Counted from the stretch's first letter, positions 36,289-44,795 are shown. The stretch: 64,000 nucleotides of DNA from Paenibacillus cymbidii (GCF_004764705.1 NZ_SHLX01000009.1:1-64000), one strand, 5' to 3'. Notes: generated from the sequence alone by a model not told the origin. Program-made: numbers and translations.

Positions 36289-37443
36289 GTGCATCAAGTC
36301 GATGCCATCGATCGCGTCATTAAAAACGCCATAGGAGTCATGGAGAGCAGCAAGTATCAAATTTTTGAGATTTGCGAGAATGTTCGCGCCGAGCGGGAAG
36401 CCCTGAACAAAGAGCTGCAAGCCGTAATCGAAGAAACGACCACCACGATCGACAAAGTGGACAAACTGGAACTCGAATACCGGAGGTCGCGCATTCGGCT
36501 GACGGAAGTGAGCCGCGACTTTCATCGCTACAAGGAAGAGGACATTCGGGTCGCTTACGAGGCGGCAACGAATCTTCAGCTGCAGCTGACGGTATTCCGC
36601 GAGAAGGAATCGCATCTGCGCTTGCGCCGGGACGACCTTCAGAAGCGGATCAAAAATACGGACAAGCAAGTGGAGCGGGCGGAAACGGTCGTATCGCAAA
36701 TGAACGTCGTGCTCGAATATTTGTCGGGCGATCTCAACCAGGTCACGCGCATACTGGAATCGGCCAAAAACAGGCAGATGCTCGGGCTCAAGGTCATTTT
36801 GGCGCAGGAGGACGAGCGGAAGCGGATTGCGCGGGAAATTCACGACGGCCTGGCGCAAACGATGGCGAACGTCGTCCTGCGAACGGAAATTGCCGAGCGC
36901 ATGCTCGGCAAGCAGGAATACACGGCGGTGAAGGACGAGCTCTCCGACCTGAAGGGCCAAATGCGCGGCGGATTGGAAGAGGTGCGGAAAATTATTTTCA
37001 ACCTCCGGCCGATGGCGCTGGACGACCTGGGTCTCGTCCCGACGCTCCGCAAGTATGTGCAGGATTTCGAGGACAAGACGAAGATCCGCACGCACTTCGA
37101 GCTGCTCGGCCGGGAGACGCGGCTGCCCTCCGGCATGGAGGTCGCCGTGTACCGGCTCGTGCAGGAAGTGTTCTCGAACGTGCTGAAGCATGCGGGGGCT
37201 ACGTATCTGTCGCTTGAGGTGACATACCAGAAGCATATGATCAAGCTCGTCATCCAGGATAACGGCGTCGGATTCGAGGTCGACTTTGTGGAGGCGAAGA
37301 TCGCCAAAGGGAAAAATTTCGGCATCATGGGCATGCGCGAACGGATCGACTTGCTGGAAGGCCGGATCGACTTCGATTCGGGCAAAGGCGAAGGCACGAA
37401 GGTTACGATGCTCATCCCGATCAACGAACACAAGGAGGATTAG
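36289..37443 (+). CDS. degS: Sensor histidine kinase DegS
   Basis: DegS is a cytoplasmic HPK7/NarL-type kinase that phosphorylates DegU, controlling secreted enzymes, motility, competence and biofilm. GTG 36289 gives 384 residues, essentially the B. subtilis length, with AAAGGGGCC upstream. ATG 36256 would add 11 residues but sits only a few bases after a TAGTAT -10-like box (36242-36247). The N-terminal half is a charged coiled coil (DegS sensor domain). H185 in REIHDGLAQTMANVVLR is the phosphorylated histidine. The ATPase domain has an N-box (VFSNVLKHAGA), DNGVGFEVD and FGIMGMRERIDLLEG. degU follows after 3 bases. Confidence 0.95.
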   Translation: MHQVDAIDRVIKNAIGVMESSKYQIFEICENVRAEREALNKELQAVIEETTTTIDKVDKLELEYRRSRIRLTEVSRDFHRYKEEDIRVAYEAATNLQLQLTVFREKESHLRLRRDDLQKRIKNTDKQVERAETVVSQMNVVLEYLSGDLNQVTRILESAKNRQMLGLKVILAQEDERKRIAREIHDGLAQTMANVVLRTEIAERMLGKQEYTAVKDELSDLKGQMRGGLEEVRKIIFNLRPMALDDLGLVPTLRKYVQDFEDKTKIRTHFELLGRETRLPSGMEVAVYRLVQEVFSNVLKHAGATYLSLEVTYQKHMIKLVIQDNGVGFEVDFVEAKIAKGKNFGIMGMRERIDLLEGRIDFDSGKGEGTKVTMLIPINEHKED

Positions 37444-37446
37444 CGA

Positions 37447-38169
37447 ATGGAGAAAGGACGCAATACCGGCGCTATCAAAATCATACTAGCAGACGATCAC
37501 CAGCTCTTTCGCGAAGGCGTCAAACGCATCATCAACATGGAGAACGATCTGGAAGTGATCGGCGAATGCGGCGACGGCATCCAGGCGCTGGAGCTTTGCA
37601 ACGAACTGCACCCCGACATCGTGCTGATGGACATCAACATGCCGGTGGAGAACGGCGTTGTGGCTACGGAGAAGCTGAAAGACATTTTTCCGTCGATCAA
37701 GGTCATCATTCTGTCGATTCACGACGACGAGAGCTATGTATTCGAAACGCTGCGCAAAGGCGCTTCCGGCTACTTGTTGAAAGACATGGAAGCCGAGTCG
37801 CTGATTAATGCGATTCGTTCCGTTGTGGCGGGACATGCCTACATTCATCCCAAAGTGACCGGCAAGCTGATCAATCAGCTGCGCCGCATGACGTACCTGG
37901 ACGAGATGGGTGTCGTCAGCAACAATGTGGCCGCGAAGGAAGCCGGCGTCAAATTCGTCCATACGTCGAACAACCCGCTGACCCGGCGCGAGGCGGAAGT
38001 GCTGCGGCTGATGGCCGAGGGCAAAAGCAACAAGTCGATCGGCGAGTTTCTGTTCATCAGCGAAAAGACGGTCAAAAACCACGTCAGTAGCATTCTGCAG
38101 AAGATGGAAGTCGACGACCGCACACAAGCGGTTATCATCGCGATCAAGAACGGCTGGGTGACGCTGTAA
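37447..38169 (+). CDS. degU: Response regulator DegU
   Basis: DegU is the NarL/LuxR-type regulator paired with DegS. The 240-residue product has a receiver domain with acidic pocket (LADDH), phosphorylated D62 in VLMDINMP and the conserved lysine in GYLLKDMEAES. The C-terminal LuxR helix-turn-helix includes NPLTRREAEVLRLMAEGKSN and SEKTVKNHVSSILQKMEVDD. ATG 37447 has the strong ribosome site AAGGAGGATTAG. The kinase and regulator are adjacent and surely co-transcribed, and com genes lie just downstream as in B. subtilis. Confidence 0.97.
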   Translation: MEKGRNTGAIKIILADDHQLFREGVKRIINMENDLEVIGECGDGIQALELCNELHPDIVLMDINMPVENGVVATEKLKDIFPSIKVIILSIHDDESYVFETLRKGASGYLLKDMEAESLINAIRSVVAGHAYIHPKVTGKLINQLRRMTYLDEMGVVSNNVAAKEAGVKFVHTSNNPLTRREAEVLRLMAEGKSNKSIGEFLFISEKTVKNHVSSILQKMEVDDRTQAVIIAIKNGWVTL

Positions 38170-38261
38170 AGCAGTTGGCACGTCGGACATCGTTGCGGCA
38201 TATACTGTTCCCAAAGGCTTTCCGCGGGAAGCCGGGACTTCACCTCGGGGAGTGGGCCGCA

Positions 38262-38663
38262 ATGATGATCGGATTGCTGTTGTTTTTTGGCGCTTACGGG
38301 ATCGCCATCGCCGCTATTCATCTCGCATACGCCCGGCAGCGCCGCCTGGGGCGCGCTCAACCGGTTCGACACATACTCATGGTCAAAAACAACCAACATC
38401 AAGCAGAGTGGTTCTTGCGATGTCTGTTGTTTTTTTCGTATTGGCGGGGACGGAACGTCGTCGTGACGGTGTTTGACGAAGGCTCGGAGGACGACACGAT
38501 GAAAATTGTGCGCCAGTTTGCCGAGCGGCATGGCGAGGTGGAAATCGGAGGCGCGGGCGACGATGCGGACCGCTATATGGCGGAGCATGCGGAGGAAAGT
38601 TTTATCGTTACGCGGCTGAGCCGATTTCAAGGAACGGAACGGTTTTCTATGCCCCAGTGGTAA
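38262..38663 (+). CDS. Short membrane-anchored protein resembling a truncated family-2 glycosyltransferase
   Basis: From ATG 38262 the product is 133 residues. It has one membrane segment (IGLLLFFGAYGIAIAAIHLA) followed by RHILMVKNNQHQAEWFLRC and VVVTVFDEGSEDDTMKIVR. The last pattern resembles the nucleotide-binding start of GT-A glycosyltransferases, but the acceptor half is absent. The frame stays open back to TTG 38175, without a good ribosome site there; GGGGAG precedes 38262. It lies between degU and comFA. It could be a conserved small protein of this bacterial group or a remnant; function unknown. Confidence 0.55.
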   Translation: MMIGLLLFFGAYGIAIAAIHLAYARQRRLGRAQPVRHILMVKNNQHQAEWFLRCLLFFSYWRGRNVVVTVFDEGSEDDTMKIVRQFAERHGEVEIGGAGDDADRYMAEHAEESFIVTRLSRFQGTERFSMPQW

Positions 38664-38744
38664 CCGCTTACAGCGGAAGCCGGGGAAGTGCGCAAATCGA
38701 CAAGGCGCGATTTCTGCCAAAGAACGCGCGAGGAAGGAGCGGGA

Positions 38745-40760
38745 GTGAAGGCAGTTGTGTATGCGGTGCGGCTTGCCGATGCCGGTTGGCAATGGCGGGT
38801 GACGCTGGACTGGCGGGTGGACCGGGCGTATTGGACGGAGCGGGGCGTGGCGCCGGAGAACGGCGTGGTGCGGCTCGCGCCTGCATTGTCGCTTGGACAA
38901 GCGTTGTGGGTCCGGGACGGTTTGGAGCAAGAGAAGCGGCAAGCGGCAAGGATGGCGCTTGCTGCGGGGAAACGGGACGATGTCGGGAGGGAAATCGTGA
39001 ATCGGCTTGCGGCGCTGGGGGCGCCGCAGGAATTGCTGCAACGGCTGCAGTTGGAAGCAGGCTGGAGCCGGGAAGAGGCGGCGGAAGAAGCTGCCGCTGG
39101 GGCGAGTGCGGCAGGAGCGGTGCGGCAAGGTGAGCGAGGCGGTGCGGGAGCGAGTGCGGCGAGGCGGGGAGATGCAATGCGCGGCGACGGCGCCGATCGG
39201 CCGCGGGAAGCGGAGGTGCTGGGGCGGCTGCTTGCCGGCCGCATGCTGTTGAAGGACGAGCTGGTGCAGATGCTTGCCGGCAGCACGTTGACCGGGCTGA
39301 CGGACGAATGGCCCGGGCTCGTCCAGGCGGCGTATTTGCGCGGCGGCATCGAGCTGCTTGGCGGCGTCGCCTGCAAGGAGCGGCGCCGACTGTGGCGGCG
39401 CGGCCGCACGTATCGGTGCCGCCGGTGCGGGAGCGGCGGCGAGCGCTTGCAGATGGCCGCCATGTGTGCCGATTGCGGCGGGCCATGCCCTTATTGCGAG
39501 GAGTGCCTGCAGATGGGGCGCTCCCGGTTCTGCTCGCTGCTTGTTCGCGCAGCGGCAACGAGGGAACTGCCCGCTGCGCGAAGCGGGGCAGCGGGTTGGG
39601 TTGCGCCGCCGGCGGAGGCGGAGCTGCGCGAGCGGCTGCGGCGGTGGCGGCTTAGCCCGGCGCAGACGGAAGCGTCGCTGGCGGGGCTGCGGTTTCTGCG
39701 CGGCGACGGGCAGGAGCGCATGCTGCGGCGAGGGAGGGCGGCTGACGCTGGAGAGCCGCTCGCGTTTTTGTATTGGGCTGTGACCGGGGCGGGCAAAACC
39801 GAGATGATTTTTCCGCTCATCGAAGATGAGCTGCTGCGCGGCGGGCGCGTGCTGGTGGCTACGCCGCGGCGCGACGTTGTGCTGGAACTGGCGCCGCGAG
39901 TGGCTGCCGCCTTCCCGCAGCGGGCGTTGGTGACGCTTTATGGCGGCAGCCAGCAGCGCTGGGAGCGGGGCGAGGTGACGCTGGCGACGACGCATCAGCT
40001 GATGCGCTTCTGGCGCGGCTTCGACCTTGTCATTCTCGATGAAATCGACGCGTTTCCGTTTCATAATAGTCTCGTGCTGGAGCACGCGGCGCGCCAAGCC
40101 TGCAAGCCCGGCGGCCGCTTCGTGCTGCTGTCGGCGACGCCGCCGAAACCGCTGCAGGCTGCGGCAGCCGCCGGCCGCATCGGCTGCGCCAAAGTGCCGG
40201 TGCGGTTTCACCGGCACCCGTTGCCCGTGCCGCGCCATCTGCGCGCGGCGCCGGTCGAGCGCTGGCTGCAGGCGGGAAGGCTCCCGCAGCCGCTTGTGGA
40301 CAAGCTGCGCCAATCGCTCGATCGCGGCGCGCAGCTGTTCCTGTTCGTGCCGCGCATCAAGCTGGCGGCACCGCTGGTAGAACTGCTGCGCCGCACATTC
40401 CCCGGCTTTGCGATTCACGGCACCTCGTCGCAGGACGACGAACGCGCGGACAAGGTCATGTCGTTTCGGCACACGGATACCCGGGTGCTGGTGACTACGA
40501 CGATTCTGGAGCGGGGCGTAACGGTGCCGAAGTCCGATGTGTTCGTGCTCGGCGCGGATTCGCGGCTGTTCGACGAGGCGGCGCTCGTCCAGATGGCGGG
40601 GCGGGCCGGACGCTCGAAAGACGATCCGGCCGGCAATGTGTGGTTGGTGTCGCCCGAGCGGACGGCCGCCCAGCAAGGGGCGATCCGCCAGATTGTGCGC
40701 ATGAACCGGCTCGCTCGGCGCAGCGGCTACCTGCTCGGGGAAGGGGGCGACCGCTTATGA
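38745..40760 (+). CDS. comFA: Competence helicase ComFA
   Basis: ComFA is a membrane-associated DEAD-box-type ATPase that helps pull single-stranded DNA through ComEC during transformation. GTG 38745 (ribosome site AGGAAGGAG) gives 671 residues, longer than B. subtilis ComFA because of an Ala/Arg/Glu-rich insertion at about residues 100-150. A four-cysteine zinc finger lies near residues 222-265 (YRCRRCGSG, MCADCGGPCPYCEEC). Helicase motifs follow: I (AVTGAGKTEMIF, near 348), II (ILDEIDAFP, near 431), III (LLSATPPK) and VI (QMAGRAGRS). Its stop overlaps the comFC start (ATGA), so the two are coupled. Confidence 0.93.
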   Translation: MKAVVYAVRLADAGWQWRVTLDWRVDRAYWTERGVAPENGVVRLAPALSLGQALWVRDGLEQEKRQAARMALAAGKRDDVGREIVNRLAALGAPQELLQRLQLEAGWSREEAAEEAAAGASAAGAVRQGERGGAGASAARRGDAMRGDGADRPREAEVLGRLLAGRMLLKDELVQMLAGSTLTGLTDEWPGLVQAAYLRGGIELLGGVACKERRRLWRRGRTYRCRRCGSGGERLQMAAMCADCGGPCPYCEECLQMGRSRFCSLLVRAAATRELPAARSGAAGWVAPPAEAELRERLRRWRLSPAQTEASLAGLRFLRGDGQERMLRRGRAADAGEPLAFLYWAVTGAGKTEMIFPLIEDELLRGGRVLVATPRRDVVLELAPRVAAAFPQRALVTLYGGSQQRWERGEVTLATTHQLMRFWRGFDLVILDEIDAFPFHNSLVLEHAARQACKPGGRFVLLSATPPKPLQAAAAAGRIGCAKVPVRFHRHPLPVPRHLRAAPVERWLQAGRLPQPLVDKLRQSLDRGAQLFLFVPRIKLAAPLVELLRRTFPGFAIHGTSSQDDERADKVMSFRHTDTRVLVTTTILERGVTVPKSDVFVLGADSRLFDEAALVQMAGRAGRSKDDPAGNVWLVSPERTAAQQGAIRQIVRMNRLARRSGYLLGEGGDRL

Positions 40761-41470
40761 TTGGCAGCCGCGAAAGCCTGATCCGCAAGCTGCTGGCCCG
40801 GCTGTTCGGCTCTGCCGGGAGCATGCTGCGCGAATCGGCACCCGGCGCGTGCCCGATCTGCGCGCGTCGCGTCCGTGGCGTGTCGGCCGCAACGCTCGGT
40901 CTATGTCCGGCTTGTGCGCCCGCTATCCCGTGGATAGCGGCGGTGCGCTGCGCCACTTGCGGTCGCGGCGAGAGTTGCCCGGATTGCGGCCGGCGCGAGC
41001 GTACGCATTTTGTGCAAAGCCGCAGCGCCGTTCGCTACGACGAGGCGATGAGGCACCTGCTGGCGAGGTACAAGTACCGCGGCGACGAGGCGTTGCTCGC
41101 GCTGTTTGCACGGATGCTGCGCAAGCCGTATGAAGCGCATATTTCCAGCCCGCAGCTGCAGGGAGGCTTCGATTGCATCACTTATGTGCCGCTCAACGCC
41201 GGCCGGCTGGAGGAGCGCGGTTTCAACCAGGCGGAGCAAATGGCCTCGGCGCTGGGCAGTGGCGTTGGCGTGCCGGTTCTGCCGCTGCTGCTGCGCGTGC
41301 GCCATACCGACAAGCAAAGCTTCAAGAGCCGGCGCGAGCGGCTGGCCGATTTGAGCGGCGCTTTTGCCGTCGATGGGGGCGGGATGGCGGAACTCGCCGC
41401 GACGCTAGCGGACAACCGTCGTCGACGTATCCGGGTCGCGGTTGTCGACGACGTCTACACCTTTACTTAG
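40757..41470 (+). pseudogene. comFC: Competence protein ComFC, 3' end cut off by prophage insertion
   Basis: ComFC is a phosphoribosyltransferase-fold protein required for natural transformation. The remaining 237 residues have paired N-terminal zinc ribbons (CPICARR, CPACAP, CATCGRG, CPDCGRR), the PRTase core (YVPLNAGRLEERGFNQAE) and SFKSRRERLADLSGAF. They also include the start of the PRPP-binding motif VVDDVYT. The expected continuation is TTGST or similar and a final helix. Instead the frame reads FT and stops, exactly where the prophage begins. About 25-35 C-terminal residues are therefore missing, including the phosphate loop, and the product is probably inactive until excision. Confidence 0.9.
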
Positions 41471-41480
41471 ACTGTTTCAA
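41445..41480. other. Left attachment site (attL) of the prophage
   Basis: The chromosomal comFC reading frame ends at about 41460 and phage sequence begins. GTCTA at 41453-41457 and TAGAC at 41468-41472 form an imperfect inverted repeat across the junction, as expected for a serine-integrase site. The integrase gene ends 5 bases beyond. The exact crossover bases cannot be fixed without the attR end or an empty site. Confidence 0.7.
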
Positions 41481-42952
41481 AAACGAAAAGCGCGGATAAT
41501 CCCATTGGCGTAACGTTCGTCTAAAAGTATATCGCAACTAGGTAAATTCGAATCGGTCCATTCAATAGTCACTTTGTCGGTCGTGCAATGTGCAGCTTTT
41601 ATTAAGATACGGATACCTTCTGATTTCTCTTCAAAGGTCAATAGACTCCAGTTTGAAGCGATATCCTTCATTACTTCGTGTGAAATGGATCGCATACTCT
41701 TCTGCACGACTTTTAACATCGCAGTTTTCTGTTCGTGTAGCGTTTTCCTTTCGTTTTCAAGTCGTAGCAATGATGGCTTGATTAAATGCGCAATGTCAGC
41801 ATCCGCCATCTGCATTACCAGCCGCTTAATCTGCCCATTTAATCTCTCCATCTGTGCGTCTAGCGGCTCCGTTTCTTGCTCATCGCTCCGTTCCTTCTTC
41901 TTTGCTTGAGCCTCTACCTGACGCCAAAAATCACCGTTTTCCAAAAGCTCATTCATTTTTCGGACGACCTTAGTTTCCAATTCATGCTGTCTGACAACGG
42001 TTTGTTTGCAGCCTTCAAATTTATTCACGTCGTGACAGCGGTAATAAAAATGCGTTTCTTTTCCCCCACTAAAAAAATATAGTTTTTTGGAGCATTGGGC
42101 ACAAAAGCATAAGTCCTTAAATAATTGCTTCGGGCTGCGTTCATCCGGTATGTTTTTCTTTTCCTGCTTGATATCCTGGACGCGTTGCCAGTCCTCGAAC
42201 GTGATAATAGCCTCGTGTTCACCGTCAGCCATAATCCATTTATCTTGCGGCATGCGTCGAAACTGCCCTTTATGATCCTTATACCTGGTTTTTCCCCAAG
42301 CGATTTTCCCGGAGTACAAAGGGTTCATCAGGACTAACTCAACCTTCGAAAACGATATTCCTGTGATTCGCGCAACCTGCCGCATGCTTTTTCTCGCAAG
42401 ATAAAGGGCGTATATTTTCCTGACAATTTCAGCTTCTTCGGGTACGACAACAGGCCGTTTATCTACAAGTTTATATCCGTATGGGGCATGACCGCCGTTC
42501 CACTTGCCTTCCTCGGCGCGGCGCAATTTGCTGTCCACAGTACGTTCTGTGATTAGTTCGCGTTCGAAGTTAGCGAAATCGACAAGGATGTTTCGAAGCA
42601 GCCTCCCTGTCGACGAGGACGTATCTAAATGCTGGGTAACGGACACAAGCGCAACTTTATGTGTTTCAAGGAAATTAGAAAGTCGATGGAAGTCCGAAAC
42701 TGAACGAGATAGTCGGTCTAACTTGTAAACGAGTATGACGTCGAATTTCCCCGTCTCGGCATCTTTAAGCATTCGCTGTAATTCAGGACGATTCGTGTCC
42801 TTGGCCGATATTCCGGGGTCCTCGTATACGTCCGTCACATCCCAACCTTGCGCCTTAGCGTATGCTTCGAGTCGTTCCTGCTGCATATCAAGCGATGTTC
42901 CGTCAGAACCATTTTTCAGGGCAGACACGCGTTTGTAAATGACTGCTCTCAT
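41477..42952 (-). CDS. Large serine recombinase (phage integrase)
   Basis: This enzyme integrates and, with a directionality factor, excises the phage between attP and attB. The 491-residue product has the N-terminal resolvase domain with catalytic S10 (YKRVS) and the conserved KLDRLSRS and LVDFANFERELITERT segments. A recombinase domain follows (GHAPYGYKL), then a zinc ribbon (CFCAQCSKKL and the later cysteines of RCHDVNKFEGC) and a coiled-coil region rich in Glu/Lys/Leu near residues 350-420. The gene lies 5 bases from the comFC junction, as usual for serine integrases. It is translationally coupled to the repressor upstream (4-base overlap). No directionality factor was identified. Confidence 0.95.
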   Translation of the reverse strand: MRAVIYKRVSALKNGSDGTSLDMQQERLEAYAKAQGWDVTDVYEDPGISAKDTNRPELQRMLKDAETGKFDVILVYKLDRLSRSVSDFHRLSNFLETHKVALVSVTQHLDTSSSTGRLLRNILVDFANFERELITERTVDSKLRRAEEGKWNGGHAPYGYKLVDKRPVVVPEEAEIVRKIYALYLARKSMRQVARITGISFSKVELVLMNPLYSGKIAWGKTRYKDHKGQFRRMPQDKWIMADGEHEAIITFEDWQRVQDIKQEKKNIPDERSPKQLFKDLCFCAQCSKKLYFFSGGKETHFYYRCHDVNKFEGCKQTVVRQHELETKVVRKMNELLENGDFWRQVEAQAKKKERSDEQETEPLDAQMERLNGQIKRLVMQMADADIAHLIKPSLLRLENERKTLHEQKTAMLKVVQKSMRSISHEVMKDIASNWSLLTFEEKSEGIRILIKAAHCTTDKVTIEWTDSNLPSCDILLDERYANGIIRAFRF

Positions 42953-43575
42953 TGTTCTCGTCTCTTTTCCGGTTTAAAATGTCCTGTATATAGGCCGCAG
43001 ATAGAGATTTGATTAGGATACACTTCGATCGTTTCATATTTGTCGTTTTCGGGTGTGAGCTGGACGGTAGGAGAATCAATGTTCCATCGAAGGTGTTTTA
43101 GCGTTCCGTTCTCATTACCAATGATCGCCGCGACAATCTGGCCATTGAATTCTGCCCACTGCGCTTTTCGCATATAGACGATATCCCCATCATCAATACC
43201 GGCACCCTCCATGGAATCGCCTTTGACGCGAAGGGCGTAATCCGGCTGCCGCTTTTCCTTGAACGGATAATGTACGTAATCTTCAATATTTTCTTCTGCA
43301 AAAAGCCCGTCACCAGCACAGATCGTGCCTATGAGAGGAATGCGGCCGTCGGTATTAAAATCAACTTCACCGGCGTCAGACGATAAACCCATGATGTAGA
43401 GCGGTGTCGTTCTAAGAGCTGTTGCGAGTAGAGCGATTTTATCACGTTTCATATTCTCGATGTCGCCAGTCTCCCACTTTCTGACCGTGCTTTTTCCAAC
43501 ACCAACCATTTTACCGACTTCCTCAAGAGTCATTTTCAAGTTAGTCCTTCTCTTCTTCAAATGCTCACCGTTCAT
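42949..43575 (-). CDS. CI/LexA-like phage repressor with S24 peptidase domain
   Basis: This repressor maintains lysogeny and probably self-cleaves after DNA damage. From ATG 43575 (ribosome site CGGAGGAAC on this strand) the product is 208 residues. It has an N-terminal XRE helix-turn-helix (TLEEVGKMVGVGKSTVRKWE) and a C-terminal S24 domain. The putative cleavage site is A87-G88 (TICAGDG), and the Ser-Lys pair is S121 (KGDSMEG) and K160 (GTLKHL). The frame extends upstream to 43650, but that would include the promoter. It is co-transcribed with the integrase and divergent from the Cro-like gene. Confidence 0.92.
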   Translation of the reverse strand: MNGEHLKKRRTNLKMTLEEVGKMVGVGKSTVRKWETGDIENMKRDKIALLATALRTTPLYIMGLSSDAGEVDFNTDGRIPLIGTICAGDGLFAEENIEDYVHYPFKEKRQPDYALRVKGDSMEGAGIDDGDIVYMRKAQWAEFNGQIVAAIIGNENGTLKHLRWNIDSPTVQLTPENDKYETIEVYPNQISICGLYTGHFKPEKRREQ

Positions 43576-43599
43576 TTTTGTTCCTCCGTTTCTGTATCG

Positions 43600-43718
43600 A
43601 TTATAAAATAAAAGTGTCTTATATGCAACTTTATTCGCATGATGGCGCAAAAAAGTGTCCTAAAGGGGTTGACAATGTTAGTGCTGAACAGTAATATGAA
43701 AGTGTCCTTGACGACACT
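43600..43718. promoter_or_regulatory. Divergent lysis-lysogeny promoters with repeated operators
   Basis: On the minus strand, TTGCAT (43628-43623) and TATAAT (43605-43600) with a 17-base spacer drive the repressor. On the plus strand, TTGACA (43669-43674) and TAATAT (43692-43697) with a 17-base spacer drive the Cro-like gene. Operators of the form AGTGTC-N6-GACACT are at 43613-43630 (imperfect, covering the repressor -35), 43654-43671 (half site, at the early -35) and 43701-43718 (perfect, just after the early -10). Confidence 0.8.
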
Positions 43719-43743
43719 ATTTACCGAAAGGAGGTTGGCGATA

Positions 43744-43971
43744 TTGGACGCCAAGGCACTTAAAGCCAAGCTTATTATTATCGGGCTCAACGTCCCTGAA
43801 CTTCTCGCTAGATTGAAGAATCGTGGTGTTTGCATGAGTAGAAGCGCGTTTTATCGTAAGCTTAATGGCAAAAGCGAATTTTACCGCAATGAGATGATCG
43901 CAATTGCCGACGAGTTGAAAGTCGATCAAACAGAATTCATTGCAATTTTTTTTAGTAAAAAAGTGTCCTAA
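43744..43971 (+). CDS. Cro-like small DNA-binding protein
   Basis: From TTG 43744 (ribosome site AAAGGAGG ending about 11 bases before) the product is 75 residues. It has a helix-turn-helix-like centre: LNVPELLARLKNRGVCMSRS followed by AFYRKLNGKSEF. It is the first gene rightward from the switch and divergent from the repressor, which is the classic Cro position. Longer starts from 43639 would include the promoter and operators. An operator copy overlaps its last codons (43962-43979). Confidence 0.7.
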   Translation: MDAKALKAKLIIIGLNVPELLARLKNRGVCMSRSAFYRKLNGKSEFYRNEMIAIADELKVDQTEFIAIFFSKKVS

Positions 43972-43979
43972 AGGATACT
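43962..43979. promoter_or_regulatory. Fourth copy of the repressor operator
   Basis: AGTGTC-CTAAAG-GATACT has the same 6-base spacing as the operators in the switch region, with one mismatch to a perfect palindrome. It covers the end of the Cro-like gene and could add autoregulation of the early transcript. Confidence 0.6.
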
Positions 43980-44034
43980 TAATTGTAATTGTGAAGTTGA
44001 TGAAAAGATACTTTCCTGGAAAGGAGTCACACAA

Positions 44035-44193
44035 TTGAGCGCGAATCAATCCGAACTCAAAGGCGCAATATCGAAAGCCAGTCCTGAATTATATGCTAAA
44101 GTCGTTGATTGGTGTGCCAGATGGAAGGCGCGACTTGAGCGAGAAGCCGAACAGCAGAGTTTGCGCGGCGAAACCAATACCCCAAGTGCATGA
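44035..44193 (+). CDS. Small phage protein, unknown function
   Basis: TTG 44035 follows the ribosome site GGAAAGGAGT and encodes 52 residues. They include a predicted amphipathic helix (ELYAKVVDWCARWKARLERE), with no membrane segment. The strong ribosome site and its place in the early transcript support it as real. No family was recognised. Confidence 0.5.
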   Translation: MSANQSELKGAISKASPELYAKVVDWCARWKARLEREAEQQSLRGETNTPSA

Positions 44194-44210
44194 CGAAAGG
44201 AGGAAACGAT

Positions 44211-44342
44211 TTGCTGGAATGGGTGACGATCGCTGTCCTCGGCGTCGCGAATGTGCTTTTGGTTTACGCGGCTTATCGGTTCGAACAACGACAAAAGAAA
44301 AAGGCCGCTGTTACGAGCAGCGGCCCAATCGAAAAGAAATGA
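44211..44342 (+). CDS. Small single-pass membrane phage protein
   Basis: TTG 44211 follows AAAGGAGGAAAC and encodes 43 residues: one membrane helix (WVTIAVLGVANVLLVYAAY) and a basic tail (RFEQRQKKK). Function unknown; small membrane proteins in the early region sometimes act in superinfection exclusion, but nothing here shows that. Confidence 0.5.
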   Translation: MLEWVTIAVLGVANVLLVYAAYRFEQRQKKKAAVTSSGPIEKK

Positions 44343-44391
44343 CCCAGTTATTATATCCAATCCTTTTGCAGTTTGACAAGGAGGGTTTTAA

Positions 44392-44694
44392 ATGGCCCGG
44401 AAAAAGCCGGAGCAGCCGATCCCAATCGACCGCGATGAGGTATTGGCTCTCGTCGACCGATTGGTCGGGGATGCAAAAGACTGCGCAGAACGGTCGAAGT
44501 ATTTTGAACATATCGACGCCCTCGCCAGTACACATGCTTACGTGAGTGGGTACCGGCAAGCAGTAATTGAGCGGACAGGTGTGACGGACAAGAAAAAGAT
44601 TGTGCAGGTAATCGGAGCGGACATCGCCCGCCAACTCGCGAGGGATGTTATTTCGGACAATTGGCAGTACTTCAAAAGGGCGGTGAACACTTGA
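44392..44694 (+). CDS. Phage protein, unknown function (100 aa)
   Basis: ATG 44392 follows AAGGAGGG. The product is soluble and mostly helical by composition (DEVLALVDRLVGDAKDCAER), with a basic C-terminal half. It lies in the early operon and overlaps the next small gene by four bases. No known domain was recognised. Confidence 0.6.
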   Translation: MARKKPEQPIPIDRDEVLALVDRLVGDAKDCAERSKYFEHIDALASTHAYVSGYRQAVIERTGVTDKKKIVQVIGADIARQLARDVISDNWQYFKRAVNT

Positions 44695-44795
44695 CCATCG
44701 CCGGCGCGTTTTTGACGGTTTATATCGTAGGCATTGTTATTGTAATCGTTACTTACATCGTAGAACACAGACGAGGAGGAAGGTGGAGGGATTGA
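44691..44795 (+). CDS. Very small membrane phage protein
   Basis: TTG 44691 overlaps the previous stop and encodes 34 residues, dominated by one membrane helix (FLTVYIVGIVIVIVTYIVEH) with a basic end. It overlaps the HNH gene start. The reading is supported by coupling and hydrophobicity only. Confidence 0.4.
   Translation: MTIAGAFLTVYIVGIVIVIVTYIVEHRRGGRWRD

Noticed and set aside
37875..40676. Very long minus-strand open frame opposite comFA
   Set aside because: Composition is Arg/His/Pro/Ala-rich, as expected for the complement of a GC-rich gene; comFA on the plus strand has all helicase motifs.
44783..44795. Conflict between the small membrane gene end and the HNH gene start
   Set aside because: Such overlaps are common in phage operons; both were kept, the small one at low confidence.
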